DNA of 64,000 bases from NCBI RefSeq assembly GCF_030657435.1, contig NZ_JAUTWS010000023.1:1-64000 (forward strand), written 5' to 3'. A model generated the notes under the pieces. It was not told the origin of the DNA and made no database searches. It worked only from the letters and a program-made list of their open reading frames with translations. This DNA is from Paracraurococcus lichenis. Lineage in GTDB: Bacteria > Pseudomonadota > Alphaproteobacteria > Acetobacterales > Acetobacteraceae. The first letter of the stretch is position 1, and each line of letters begins with the position of its first letter. The position numbers and the translations under genes were made by a program. Of this stretch, positions 16,713 through 25,006 are shown in pieces.

Positions 16713-17963
16713 TCAGACAAGCTCCCGCGACGCCTGCGCCACGCCGGCCTGCTGGCCGTCGCGCGCGGCAGCCTGCGGCACCGGCGCGGTCTCCGGCATC
16801 GCCGCCCAGGCGAGCGCCACGGCGCCAAGCCCCGCCCCGGCCAGGGCGGTGAAGGCCACCCCGGCGCCGAACTCCGCCGCGAGGAAGCCCGCGGCCGCCG
16901 TGCTGACCGTGGCGCCGAGGCCCGCGGCGAGGCCGAACAGGCCCATGCAGGTATTGAACCGGTTGCTGCCGCGCGTCAGGTCCGCCGCGAGCAGCGGCAC
17001 CAGCACGCCGAGCGCCGCCGCGCCGATGCCGTCGAGCGCCTGCACCAGCACGAGCCCGACCGGATGGTGGACGACCGCGAGCAGCAGTCCGCGCACCGGC
17101 AGCGCGGCGAGGCCGAGCAGCAGCACCAGCCGCCGCCCGCGCCGCTCCGCCAGGCGGCCGATCCAGGGCGAGATCGCCGCGACGACGAATTGCGGCACGA
17201 CGATGCAGGCGGCGATGACCAGGTTGGCCATAGCGCCGGTGCGCGCCGTGGCCTGGGTGCCCGCAAGCGGCAGCATGGCCGCGTTCGACAGCGCGAAGAG
17301 CGCGCAGCAGCCGGAGAAGACCAGTACGCCGCGGCTGCGGAGCAGGTCGCGCAGGCCGCCGCGGCCGGTCGCCTCGGCGGGTCGCTGAACGGCCGCCTCC
17401 CCCTGCGCGAGGTCGCCGGCACGGATCCAGGACAGGGCCAGCATGGCCGGCAGGGTCAGGGCGGCGGTCAGCCAGAACACCGCCGCGCCCGAGATCCAGG
17501 CGCCGGCCGCCCCCATCACCCCCGCTGCCACGCCGTTGCCGAGGGCGCGGTAACGTGCGTTCCGCCCCAGCCGCTCCCCGAGCGCGGCGCGCCCGACCAG
17601 CACGAGGCTGATCGCCGCGACCGCGGGCGTGAGGACGCAGGAGGCGAAGCCGTGCAGCACCTCGGCCACCAGCACCGGCAGCGTGGCCGGCCAGGTCGCC
17701 AGCAGCAGGGCGCTGAGCGCGAGGCTCAGCAGGGCAAGGAGGGCGGCGAGGCGCTTGCGCGGCGTCGCATCCACCAGCGCCCCCGCCGGCACCTGGCTGA
17801 CCAGCGCGGTGAAGGTGCCGAGGCTGAGCGCCAGCCCGACGCTGAACTCCGTCCATTCCTGCGCCGTCAGGTAGACGGCGATGAAGGGGCCGAAGCCGGT
17901 CTGGACATCGGCGACGAAGAGGTTGAGCCAGTCGAGCCCCCGCTCGCTGCGGCGCTGCGCCAT
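16713..17963 (-). CDS. MFS transporter
   Basis: About 416 residues with twelve predicted membrane helices. Characteristic major-facilitator loop motifs are present: a GALVDATPRKR loop between helices 2 and 3, and a GRLAERRGRR loop between helices 8 and 9. Its substrate is unknown; multidrug-type or general organic efflux is likely. I chose the ATG at 17963, which begins seven bases after the preceding gene's stop; an alternative ATG at 17987 would overlap that gene. Transcribed with the upstream PRC-barrel gene. Confidence 0.88.
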   Translation of the reverse strand: MAQRRSERGLDWLNLFVADVQTGFGPFIAVYLTAQEWTEFSVGLALSLGTFTALVSQVPAGALVDATPRKRLAALLALLSLALSALLLATWPATLPVLVAEVLHGFASCVLTPAVAAISLVLVGRAALGERLGRNARYRALGNGVAAGVMGAAGAWISGAAVFWLTAALTLPAMLALSWIRAGDLAQGEAAVQRPAEATGRGGLRDLLRSRGVLVFSGCCALFALSNAAMLPLAGTQATARTGAMANLVIAACIVVPQFVVAAISPWIGRLAERRGRRLVLLLGLAALPVRGLLLAVVHHPVGLVLVQALDGIGAAALGVLVPLLAADLTRGSNRFNTCMGLFGLAAGLGATVSTAAAGFLAAEFGAGVAFTALAGAGLGAVALAWAAMPETAPVPQAAARDGQQAGVAQASRELV

Positions 17964-17970
17964 GCGCCGG

Positions 17971-18594
17971 CTAGTCCCGCGTCGCATCGGGGGGCTCGGC
18001 CACCGGCGGGCCCGGCGGCGGCTCGGGCGGCGCGGCGGCGACGAGCGGGCCGTCGGCCTTGAACTCGGGGAAGTTCTTCAACTGGTCCGGGCCGAGGGCG
18101 AGGGTGATGGCGCCCGCCTGCCGGTCGGGCGCGAAGCGCAGCGCCCGCCAGACGACCGCGATGCGCCGCTTGCCGACGCCGAGGAAGCCGCCGTAGTCGA
18201 GGATGGCGGCTTGCGGCTGGCCCGCGGCATCGACCAGCAGGTTCACGATCTGCGCCACCACCTGCCCGTCCGGGCTGGTCACGTCGCGCCCGAGGAGGCG
18301 GAGCACCGTGCCCGCGGGGATCGTCTCGCTGGCGGCCGGCGGCGCGGCCTGCGCCGCAGGCGGGGTCGGCGGTGTGGCTGGTTGCGGGGTCGGCTGGGCG
18401 GCGGGCGGCGCGGGCTGATCCTGCGCCCGCGCGGCCGGCGGCCCGGCCAGGAGGAGGGCGGCGGCTGCGGCGGCAAGGCCTGGCCAGGACCACCGGAGGG
18501 CGCTCGGCCCGCCGGTGCCGCGCCGCTGCGCCGCATCCCGCCGGACCGGGCGGCCAGGTGGCGGGCAGACCTCGAGCGTCGCGGTGACCATCAT
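17971..18594 (-). CDS. PRC-barrel domain protein with signal sequence
   Basis: About 207 residues. An Arg-containing N-terminus precedes a hydrophobic export segment (about residues 35-57), then a Pro/Ala/Gln-rich linker and a PRC-barrel domain (about residues 100-155) with the typical GRDVTSPDGQVVAQIVNLLVD and GVGKRRIAVVW strands; the C-terminus is Pro-rich. PRC-barrels in alphaproteobacteria are often periplasmic or membrane-associated and of unknown role. Start ATG 18594 or 18591; a GGAGGG just upstream favours 18591. Lies directly upstream of the MFS gene. Confidence 0.8.
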   Translation of the reverse strand: MMVTATLEVCPPPGRPVRRDAAQRRGTGGPSALRWSWPGLAAAAAALLLAGPPAARAQDQPAPPAAQPTPQPATPPTPPAAQAAPPAASETIPAGTVLRLLGRDVTSPDGQVVAQIVNLLVDAAGQPQAAILDYGGFLGVGKRRIAVVWRALRFAPDRQAGAITLALGPDQLKNFPEFKADGPLVAAAPPEPPPGPPVAEPPDATRD

Positions 18595-18988
18595 GCCCTC
18601 CGTTGCGCGAGGTGATGCCTGGGGAAGAACAGCGCTGTGCCGAAGGCGTTCCCGGTTGCCGGCCGGACCGGGACCGGCCAAGGGGCGGCACCCCGGGCAT
18701 TGCCGCGGGCGGGGCCGCTGCCCCGCAACCGGAGCGGCGGACCGGCCCAGGCGCGATCCGGCACGCTTCGCACCGGGGCCTGGGGATCGGTTGTTGCCCG
18801 GCGCCTGCCCGGCCTCATGGCGGCGCGCGGTCCGGCCGTCGCGCCCTGGGAAGCCTGCGGGGCGGCATCGGTCGCCGGATCGTGGCGCCGGGACGATCGC
18901 CCGCGGCGGATCAGGGCCGGCATGGGCGGCGGCCCTGGGACCGCGAAGGGCCGGGTGCCGCCCACGGGGGCGCCCGGCATGCCGGGCG
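18595..18988. other. Intergenic region
   Basis: About 394 bases between the PRC-barrel start and the end of asd. The only notable structure is a perfect 18-base palindrome at 18971-18988 (CGCCCGGCA and its complement) abutting the asd stop codon. It could form a hairpin that slows or ends asd transcription, but there is no T tract. No convincing gene is seen. Confidence 0.5.
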
Positions 18989-19987
18989 TCAGCCCAGCGT
19001 CATCCGCTCCGCGATCTGCACTGCGTTCAGCGCTGCCCCCTTCAGGAGCTGGTCGCCGCAGAGGAAGAAATCGAGGCCGCACTCGCCGAAAACCGGGTTG
19101 GCCCGGATCCGCCCCGCCTCGACATCGTCCTGCCCGGTCGCGGTCAGCGGCATCGGGTAAAGCTTCTGGGCGGGGTCGTCCACGAGCTTGACGCCGGCCG
19201 CCTTGGCCAGCACGGCCCGCGCCGCCTCGGGCGTCACGGGACGCTCGGTCTCGATCGTCACGGCCTCGGCATGGACGCGGAAGGTCGGGATGCGGACCGC
19301 GGTGCAGGAGACGAGGAGGTCCGGCACCCCCATGATCTTCCGGCTCTCCCAGGCGACCTTCATCTCCTCCCGCGTGTAGCCATTGGGCTGGAACGTATCG
19401 ATCTGCGGGATGACGTTGAAGGGCAGCGGCCAGGCGAAGACCGAGTTCCCGGGCTTGCCGCCTTCCAGCAGCACCCGGCGGCTCTCCTGCTCGAGCTCCT
19501 GCATGCCCTCGGCGCCGGCGCCGCTGGCGGCCTGGTAGGTGGAGACGATCACCCGCTTGAGGCCGAATTCCCGGCGCAGCGGCTCCAGCGCCACGACCAG
19601 GATGGCGGTGGTGCAGTTCGGGTTGGCGATCAGCTTGTGGTTGCCGATCGCATCCGCGTTCACCTCCGGCACCACCAGCGGGACATCCGCCTCCAGGCGC
19701 AGGGCGGAGGAGTTGTCCACCACGGCCACGCCCTCGGCCGCCAGTGCCCGGGCATGCGCCTTGGCGAAGTCGCCGGAGACGGCGAGCAGCGCCAGGTCGA
19801 GGCCCTTGGCCGCCGCCGGGGAGAATTCCTCGATGGTGACCTCGCCCCAGGGGGTCGCCTGCCGGGTGCCGGCACTGCGGGCGGAGGCGAAGAGTTTCAG
19901 CTCGGTCACCGGGAAGCGGCGCTTGCCCAGCACCTCCACCAACTCCTTCCCGACCGCGCCCGTAGCCCCGATCACGCCGACCCGCAT
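18989..19987 (-). CDS. asd: Aspartate-semialdehyde dehydrogenase
   Basis: 332 residues, full length for the family. The NADP-binding motif GATGAVG lies at residues 7-13. The catalytic cysteine is Cys125 in NPNCTTA, and the conserved Arg232 and His239 occur in RIPTFRVHAE. It reduces aspartyl phosphate to aspartate semialdehyde, the branch point to lysine/diaminopimelate, threonine and methionine. Cytosolic homodimer or tetramer. It is a single gene, divergent from lysS with about 160 bases between them. Confidence 0.97.
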   Translation of the reverse strand: MRVGVIGATGAVGKELVEVLGKRRFPVTELKLFASARSAGTRQATPWGEVTIEEFSPAAAKGLDLALLAVSGDFAKAHARALAAEGVAVVDNSSALRLEADVPLVVPEVNADAIGNHKLIANPNCTTAILVVALEPLRREFGLKRVIVSTYQAASGAGAEGMQELEQESRRVLLEGGKPGNSVFAWPLPFNVIPQIDTFQPNGYTREEMKVAWESRKIMGVPDLLVSCTAVRIPTFRVHAEAVTIETERPVTPEAARAVLAKAAGVKLVDDPAQKLYPMPLTATGQDDVEAGRIRANPVFGECGLDFFLCGDQLLKGAALNAVQIAERMTLG

Positions 19988-20146
19988 GACACCTTTCCTT
20001 CACGAGGAATGGACCCTGTAGCGCGAACCTCACGGAATCGCCACTTCGGAGATGGCGTGGCTGCCCTGCCGCGGGCACCGGGCTCCCGGCAACCCGGCCG
20101 GCCTGCCGCGTTGACCCCGCCGCCCCGCCCTGCCATCTGCCGCTGC

Positions 20147-21718
20147 ATGAGCGCCGATCCATCCCTCCGCAACGTCAAGGCCTGGCCCTTCGAGGAGGCC
20201 GCCAAGGTCGCCGACCGCCTGGCGGCCGCGCCGAAACCGGAGGGCGCCCTCTTCGAGACCGGCTATGGCCCCTCCGGCCTGCCGCATATCGGCACCTTCG
20301 GGGAGGTGGCGCGCACCACCTGGGTCATGCGGGCCTATCAGCGGCTCACCGGCCAGGCGGCGAAGCTGATCGCCTTCAGCGACGACATGGACGGCCTCAG
20401 GAAGGTGCCGGACAACGTCCCGAACAAGGCGATGCTGGCCGAGCATCTGGGCCGGCCGCTGACCGCCATCCCCGACCCCTTCGGCACCCATCCGAGCTTC
20501 GGGGCGCACAACAACGCAAGGCTGCAGGCCTTCCTGGATGCCTTCGGCTTCCAGTACGAGTTCGCCTCCTCCACCGACTACTACCGGGGCGGGCGGTTCG
20601 ATGCGGCGCTGCTGCGCATGGCGGAACGGCACGAGGCGGTGAGGAAGGTCATCCTCCCCACCCTCGGTGCGGAACGAAGGGCCACCTATTCGCCTTTCCT
20701 GCCCATCCATCCGGAGACGGGCGTGGTCATGCAGGTGCCGATGGAGGAGGTGCGCCCCGGGGACGACCTCCTGGTCTGGATCGATCCCGCGACGGGCAGG
20801 CGCCACGGCACCCGCATCACCGGCGGCGGCTGTAAGGCGCAGTGGAAGGCGGACTGGGCGCTGCGCTGGTACGCGCTCGGCGTCGACTACGAGATGTCCG
20901 GCAAGGACCTGATCGACAGCGTGAAGCTCTCCGGCGCGATCTGCCGCATCCTGGGCGGCACCCCGCCGGTCGGCTTCACCTACGAGCTCTTCCTCGACGA
21001 GCACGGGCAGAAGATCAGTAAGTCGAAGGGCAACGGCCTGACCATCGAGGAATGGCTGCGCTACGCCCCGAACGAGAGCCTGGCGCAGTTCATGTACCAG
21101 GCGCCGCAGCGGGCGAAGCGGCTGTTCTTCGATGTCATCCCGCGCGCGGTCGACGAGTACCTCGCGAATCTCGAGAAGCTGAAGGCCCAGCCGGAGCCGA
21201 CCAACCCCGCCTTCCACATCCACAACGGCGGCAGCAACGACCCGGGCTCGCCCGTCTCCTTCGCCATGCTGCTGAACTTGGCCAGCGTGGTGAATGCCGA
21301 CGACCCAGCCATCCTCTGGGGCTTCGTCCGCCGCTACGCGCCGGACGTCACGCCCGAGAGCCACCCGATGCTGGCGCGCATGGCCGAATACGCCGTCGCC
21401 TATTACCGCGACTTCGTCGCGCCCGCGAAGACGCATCGCCCACCGACCGAGGTCGAGCGCGGCGCGCTCGAGGACCTGCTGCAGGTGCTCCGCAGCCTGC
21501 CGGAGGACAGCGACGCCGAGGCGATCCAGAACCTCCTCTACGAGGTCGGCAAGCGGCATGCCTTCGCCAATCTCCGCGACTGGTTCGGCTGCCTGTACCA
21601 GGTGCTTCTCGGCCAGCAGGAGGGGCCGCGCTTCGGCGGCTTCGTCGCGCTCTACGGCATCCCCGGCACCATCGGCCTGATCGAGACGGCGCTGGCCCGC
21701 GAGGCCGACGCGGCGTGA
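20147..21718 (+). CDS. lysS: Lysyl-tRNA synthetase, class I
   Basis: 523 residues. This is the class I (archaeal-type) enzyme used by many alphaproteobacteria, not the usual bacterial class II form. The HIGH-type motif is HIG at residues 47-49 and the KMSKS-type motif is KISKS at about residues 289-293. A helical anticodon-binding domain fills the C-terminal third. It charges tRNA-Lys with lysine. The ATG at 20147 has no strong Shine-Dalgarno site but begins at the family N-terminus. The stop codon overlaps the GTG of the following MprF-like gene, so the two are translationally coupled. Confidence 0.96.
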   Translation: MSADPSLRNVKAWPFEEAAKVADRLAAAPKPEGALFETGYGPSGLPHIGTFGEVARTTWVMRAYQRLTGQAAKLIAFSDDMDGLRKVPDNVPNKAMLAEHLGRPLTAIPDPFGTHPSFGAHNNARLQAFLDAFGFQYEFASSTDYYRGGRFDAALLRMAERHEAVRKVILPTLGAERRATYSPFLPIHPETGVVMQVPMEEVRPGDDLLVWIDPATGRRHGTRITGGGCKAQWKADWALRWYALGVDYEMSGKDLIDSVKLSGAICRILGGTPPVGFTYELFLDEHGQKISKSKGNGLTIEEWLRYAPNESLAQFMYQAPQRAKRLFFDVIPRAVDEYLANLEKLKAQPEPTNPAFHIHNGGSNDPGSPVSFAMLLNLASVVNADDPAILWGFVRRYAPDVTPESHPMLARMAEYAVAYYRDFVAPAKTHRPPTEVERGALEDLLQVLRSLPEDSDAEAIQNLLYEVGKRHAFANLRDWFGCLYQVLLGQQEGPRFGGFVALYGIPGTIGLIETALAREADAA

Positions 21719-23694
21719 CCAGCCGCTTCGCCTGGCTGCGCCGGAACGGCCCCGCCGTCTTCGGCCTGGCCCTGCTGGCCGGCGCCATCTATGTCGTCCA
21801 GCGGGAGTTCCGCGACCTCTCGGTCGCCGACATCCGCAAGGCCATGGCGGCGATCCCGCCGGCCGCACTCTGGTCCGCCGCCGGCTGGACGGTGCTCGCC
21901 TATCTCGTGCTGGCGATCTACGACAAGCTCGGCTCGGTCTATGCGGGGCGGCCGGTCTCCTGGCCGAAGAGCTTCTTCGCCTCCTTCTGCGGCTACTCGC
22001 TGGCGCACAACCTCGGCTTCGCCGCGGTCTCCGGCGCCGCGGTGCGCTACCGGCTCTACTCCGCCTGGGGTCTCTCGCCGCTCGAGATCGCCAAGGTGGT
22101 CGGCTTCACCAGCCTCACCTACGGCCTCGGCGGCATGGCGCTCGGCGGCCTCGTGCTGGTCTTCGAGCCGGAGGTGGTGCCCTGGTTCGGCACCCACCTG
22201 CCGCGCTGGGGCCTGCAGGCCTGTGCGCTCCCGCTCTGGGGCATCGTCGGGACCTACATCGTCCTCAGCCGCTTCAAGCAGCATATCCGCGTCTTCGGCC
22301 ACCAGCTCGACCTGCCCGGGCCGCACATGGCGCTGATGCAGACCGGCCTCGCCACGGTGGACGTCGCGGTGACGGCGGCAATCTTCTACACCCTGCTGCC
22401 GGCGGCCGAGGGGCTGACCTTCCTCCGCTTCGTCGGCATCTACCTCGCCGCCTATACCGCCGGCATCGCCGCGCATGTGCCGGGCGGCCTCGGCGTCTTC
22501 GACGGCGCCGTGCTGATCGGCCTGCAGCCCTATCTCGGCGCGCCGGAGGTGATCGGCGCCCTGCTGGTCTTCCGGCTCTACTACTACATCATACCCCTCT
22601 TCATTTCGGGCTCGCTCTTCGTCGGCTTTGAGATCGGCCAGCGCCGCGCCGTGCTCGACCGCATCACCGCCCTCGGGCGGGGGAGCGAGACGCTGGAGGT
22701 GCCGGCCATCGCCTCCCTCGTCGCGCTGGCCGGCGCGCTGCTGATCTTCCTCGGCGCCCTGCCCACCAAGGGGACGATCATCGAGGAATGGGCCGGGCAC
22801 ATCGCCGCGCTGGCCTCGCATTTCGCCGCCTCGGTCGTCGGCTCCCTGCTGCTGGTCATGGCCTATGGCCTGCTGCGGCGGCTGACCATCGCCTGGGGCC
22901 TCAGCCTCTTCCTGCTGCTGAACGGCGCCGCCATCGCCTGGGTGCGCGGCGAGGACTGGTGGCTCTGGGGCGCCTTCCTGCTGCTGGCGCTGCTGGTCGC
23001 GCTGGTGCGCGGTGCCTTCTACCGCGACAGCCGGTTGGTGCGGGAGCCGCTGTCGCAGGAGGCGCTGGTGCCGCTGCTGGCCGTCGCGGCCTGCGGCATC
23101 ACCCTCGCCCTCGTCGCCTATGGCGGCCGCGTCTCCGAGGCCTCCTGGTGGGAGGTGGTCTTCACCGAACTGGCGCCGGACAGCCTGCGCTTCACCGTGG
23201 GGCTGACGGCGGTGCTGCTGCTGGTCGGCATGGTGCGGCTGCTGCGGCCGGCGCGGCTGCGGCCGGCGGCCTGGGACGGGGAGACGCGGGCGCGCCTGAT
23301 CGCCCTCGGCGCCCTGGCGCCGCTTGAGGCCGATGGCGCGGTGTTCGGCGAGAACGACCGCGCGGGTTTCGCCTTCCTCAAGCGCGACGGCGTCTGGCTG
23401 GCGCTGGGCGACCCGACGGGGGAGCGGCGGGACGCCATCTCCGCCATTTGGCGCTTCCGCGACCTCTGCGAGCGGGCGGGCGTCGATCCGGCCTTCTGGC
23501 GGGTCGGGCGCGACTACCTGCGGATCTATGCCGATATCGGCCTGCACGCAGTCCCGCTGCGGGAGCGGGAGGAGGCCCGGCCCTGCTACCTCGCGCTGCG
23601 CGCCGAGCGGGACTTCGAGAGCCTGGGCCCGCTGCTGCCGCCCGAGATGCGGCGCGCGGCGGAGGTGGCGCCGGCGCGGAGCCGGGCGGCCTGA
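21715..23694 (+). CDS. mprF: MprF-like lysylphosphatidylglycerol synthase/flippase, apparently truncated
   Basis: 659 residues. Residues 1 to about 515 carry about 14 membrane helices typical of the MprF flippase half. The soluble C-terminal part, about 140 residues, matches only the first GNAT-like half of the DUF2156 synthase domain (VFGENDRAGFAFLKRDGVW, then ALGDPTG and WRVGRDYLRIYADIGL). Full-length MprF has roughly 300 or more residues there. The segment that normally follows, with conserved acidic and basic residues for aminoacyl transfer, is missing, and no other frame continues it. The GTG at 21715 overlaps the lysS stop as GTGA. The protein may flip lipids without aminoacylating them, or act with another protein. 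Confidence 0.85.
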   Translation: MTSRFAWLRRNGPAVFGLALLAGAIYVVQREFRDLSVADIRKAMAAIPPAALWSAAGWTVLAYLVLAIYDKLGSVYAGRPVSWPKSFFASFCGYSLAHNLGFAAVSGAAVRYRLYSAWGLSPLEIAKVVGFTSLTYGLGGMALGGLVLVFEPEVVPWFGTHLPRWGLQACALPLWGIVGTYIVLSRFKQHIRVFGHQLDLPGPHMALMQTGLATVDVAVTAAIFYTLLPAAEGLTFLRFVGIYLAAYTAGIAAHVPGGLGVFDGAVLIGLQPYLGAPEVIGALLVFRLYYYIIPLFISGSLFVGFEIGQRRAVLDRITALGRGSETLEVPAIASLVALAGALLIFLGALPTKGTIIEEWAGHIAALASHFAASVVGSLLLVMAYGLLRRLTIAWGLSLFLLLNGAAIAWVRGEDWWLWGAFLLLALLVALVRGAFYRDSRLVREPLSQEALVPLLAVAACGITLALVAYGGRVSEASWWEVVFTELAPDSLRFTVGLTAVLLLVGMVRLLRPARLRPAAWDGETRARLIALGALAPLEADGAVFGENDRAGFAFLKRDGVWLALGDPTGERRDAISAIWRFRDLCERAGVDPAFWRVGRDYLRIYADIGLHAVPLREREEARPCYLALRAERDFESLGPLLPPEMRRAAEVAPARSRAA

Positions 23695-23781
23695 GCAAAC
23701 CCCTCGGGGTTTGCGCTGCAACAAGACCCTGAGCAGGCTTTCGCTTCAAAGGGTTGGGCCGCACGAAATGTGGCCCAACCC
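23695..23781. terminator. Two hairpins between convergent genes
   Basis: The first inverted repeat (23695-23703 with 23706-23714) starts one base after the mprF stop. The second is a ten-base perfect stem (23751-23760 with 23772-23781) with an 11-base loop. Both lie between the convergent mprF and NUDIX genes and could terminate either transcript; neither has a long T tract. They may instead be copies of an intergenic repeat. Confidence 0.5.
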
Positions 23782-23793
23782 GCGAAGGTCTGC

Positions 23794-24366
23794 CTAGTCG
23801 GAGGCCAGCTTCAGGTGCTGCAGCAGCAGCACCGTCTTGGCGTCCACGATCTCGCCGCGGCGGACCATCCGCCAAGCCTCCTCCAGCGGCAGTTCCAGCA
23901 CCTCGATCTCCTCGCCCTCCTCCGGCAGGCCGCCGCCGGGGCCGAGGCGGCTGGCGGGCGTATAGGTCGCGGTGAAGAGGTGGACCTTCTCCGCCACCAC
24001 GCCCGGGCTGGAGTAGAGGGCCATGACCGACCGCAGCGCGGAGAGCCGGACGCCCATCTCCTGCTCGGCCTCCTTGCGGACCGTGCCCTCGGGATCCTCG
24101 CCGGGATCGACGAGGCCGGCACAGGCCTCGACCAGCCGCGGGCCGTCGCCGCCCAGCAGCGCGGGCAGGCGGAATTGCCGGATCAGCAGCACCGTGCCGC
24201 GCTGCGGGTCGTGCGGCAGCACCGCCGCGGCCGGGCCCATGGCATAGACCTCCCGCACCAGGTGCTGCTCGCGCCCGTCCCGCCGGCGCTGGCGCAGCCG
24301 GTAGCGCCGCAGCGGCCGCCAGCCCTCGGCCAGCGTCTCCACCGTCTCGATCTCGACCTCCGCCAT
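23794..24366 (-). CDS. NUDIX hydrolase, ADP-ribose pyrophosphatase-like, with altered Nudix box
   Basis: 190 residues with the fold and length of ADP-ribose/nucleoside-diphosphate-sugar pyrophosphatases (TrgB/NudF-like). The Nudix box lies at about residues 83-105 and reads GLVDPGEDPEGTVR followed by KEAEQEMGV. Compared with the consensus REUXEEXGU, Arg is Lys and the first Glu of the EE pair is Gln; in MutT that Glu is a metal ligand. The change may reduce activity or alter specificity. The ATG at 24366 lies 81 bases from the oppositely oriented HPF gene. Confidence 0.85.
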   Translation of the reverse strand: MAEVEIETVETLAEGWRPLRRYRLRQRRRDGREQHLVREVYAMGPAAAVLPHDPQRGTVLLIRQFRLPALLGGDGPRLVEACAGLVDPGEDPEGTVRKEAEQEMGVRLSALRSVMALYSSPGVVAEKVHLFTATYTPASRLGPGGGLPEEGEEIEVLELPLEEAWRMVRRGEIVDAKTVLLLQHLKLASD

Positions 24367-24447
24367 GCCCGCACCCCTCTCCGCCCCCGCTGCAACGGCG
24401 CCGTCATGCCGGCGTTCGCCCGGGACAACGCCAGGGAGAGGAAGGGC

Positions 24448-24810
24448 ATGGAGCCTCGCCAGACCGACGACGACACGGCCTCCCGCATCATCGTCTCCGG
24501 CCACCAGGTGGATGTCGGCGAGACGCTGCGCGGGCACGCGATGGAGCAGCTCGAGGCGCTTGCCGCGAAGTATTTCGGCGGGGCGGAGGACATCACCTGC
24601 ACCTTCTCCCGCACCGGCAAGGGCGGCTTCGGCTGCACCATCCGCGTCCATAGCGGCAAGGGCCTGCATTTCGACGGGGAGGGCGAGAACAGCGCCGCGC
24701 CCGTCGCCTTCAACCAAGCGCTGGAGCGCGTGGCGAAGCAGCTACGCCGGCGCAAGCGGGAGCTGCGGGAGGACAAGGCGGTGAACCCGACCCGCGACGG
24801 GGTTCTGTAG
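24448..24810 (+). CDS. hpf: Ribosome hibernation-promoting factor, short form
   Basis: 120 residues. It contains the HPF/RaiA fold (IIVSGHQVDVGETLRGHAMEQLEALAAKYF begins at about residue 14) and ends in the basic helix QLRRRKRELRE. It would bind the 30S decoding site and stall ribosomes in stationary phase. Most alphaproteobacterial HPFs are long forms of about 190 residues with a C-terminal dimerisation domain; none is present here, and no other frame continues it. The start at 24448 follows GGGAGAGGAAGG; an in-frame ATG at 24406 lacks such a site. Confidence 0.88.
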   Translation: MEPRQTDDDTASRIIVSGHQVDVGETLRGHAMEQLEALAAKYFGGAEDITCTFSRTGKGGFGCTIRVHSGKGLHFDGEGENSAAPVAFNQALERVAKQLRRRKRELREDKAVNPTRDGVL

Positions 24811-25006
24811 GACAACCGAGGCCCGGGCGGAGGCGGTCGGATATCGTGACCCTCCGGTCGGGCCCGCGGCCGGACCGCCCCTGGCGCCCGCCCGCCATCC
24901 TTGCGATGGATCATGGCCATGGCGCCCGGCCCGCCCAACCCTGCCGCCCGCCTCGCGTTGCGGCCGGGCGGGCCAGGACGGCGCCGCCAAGAGGGGAGGG
25001 ACGGAG

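Noticed and set aside
23560..23797. Frameshift restoring the missing half of the MprF synthase domain
   Set aside because: Neither alternative frame over the last about 240 bases of the gene or beyond it shows DUF2156-like sequence, and the convergent NUDIX gene starts too soon to leave room.
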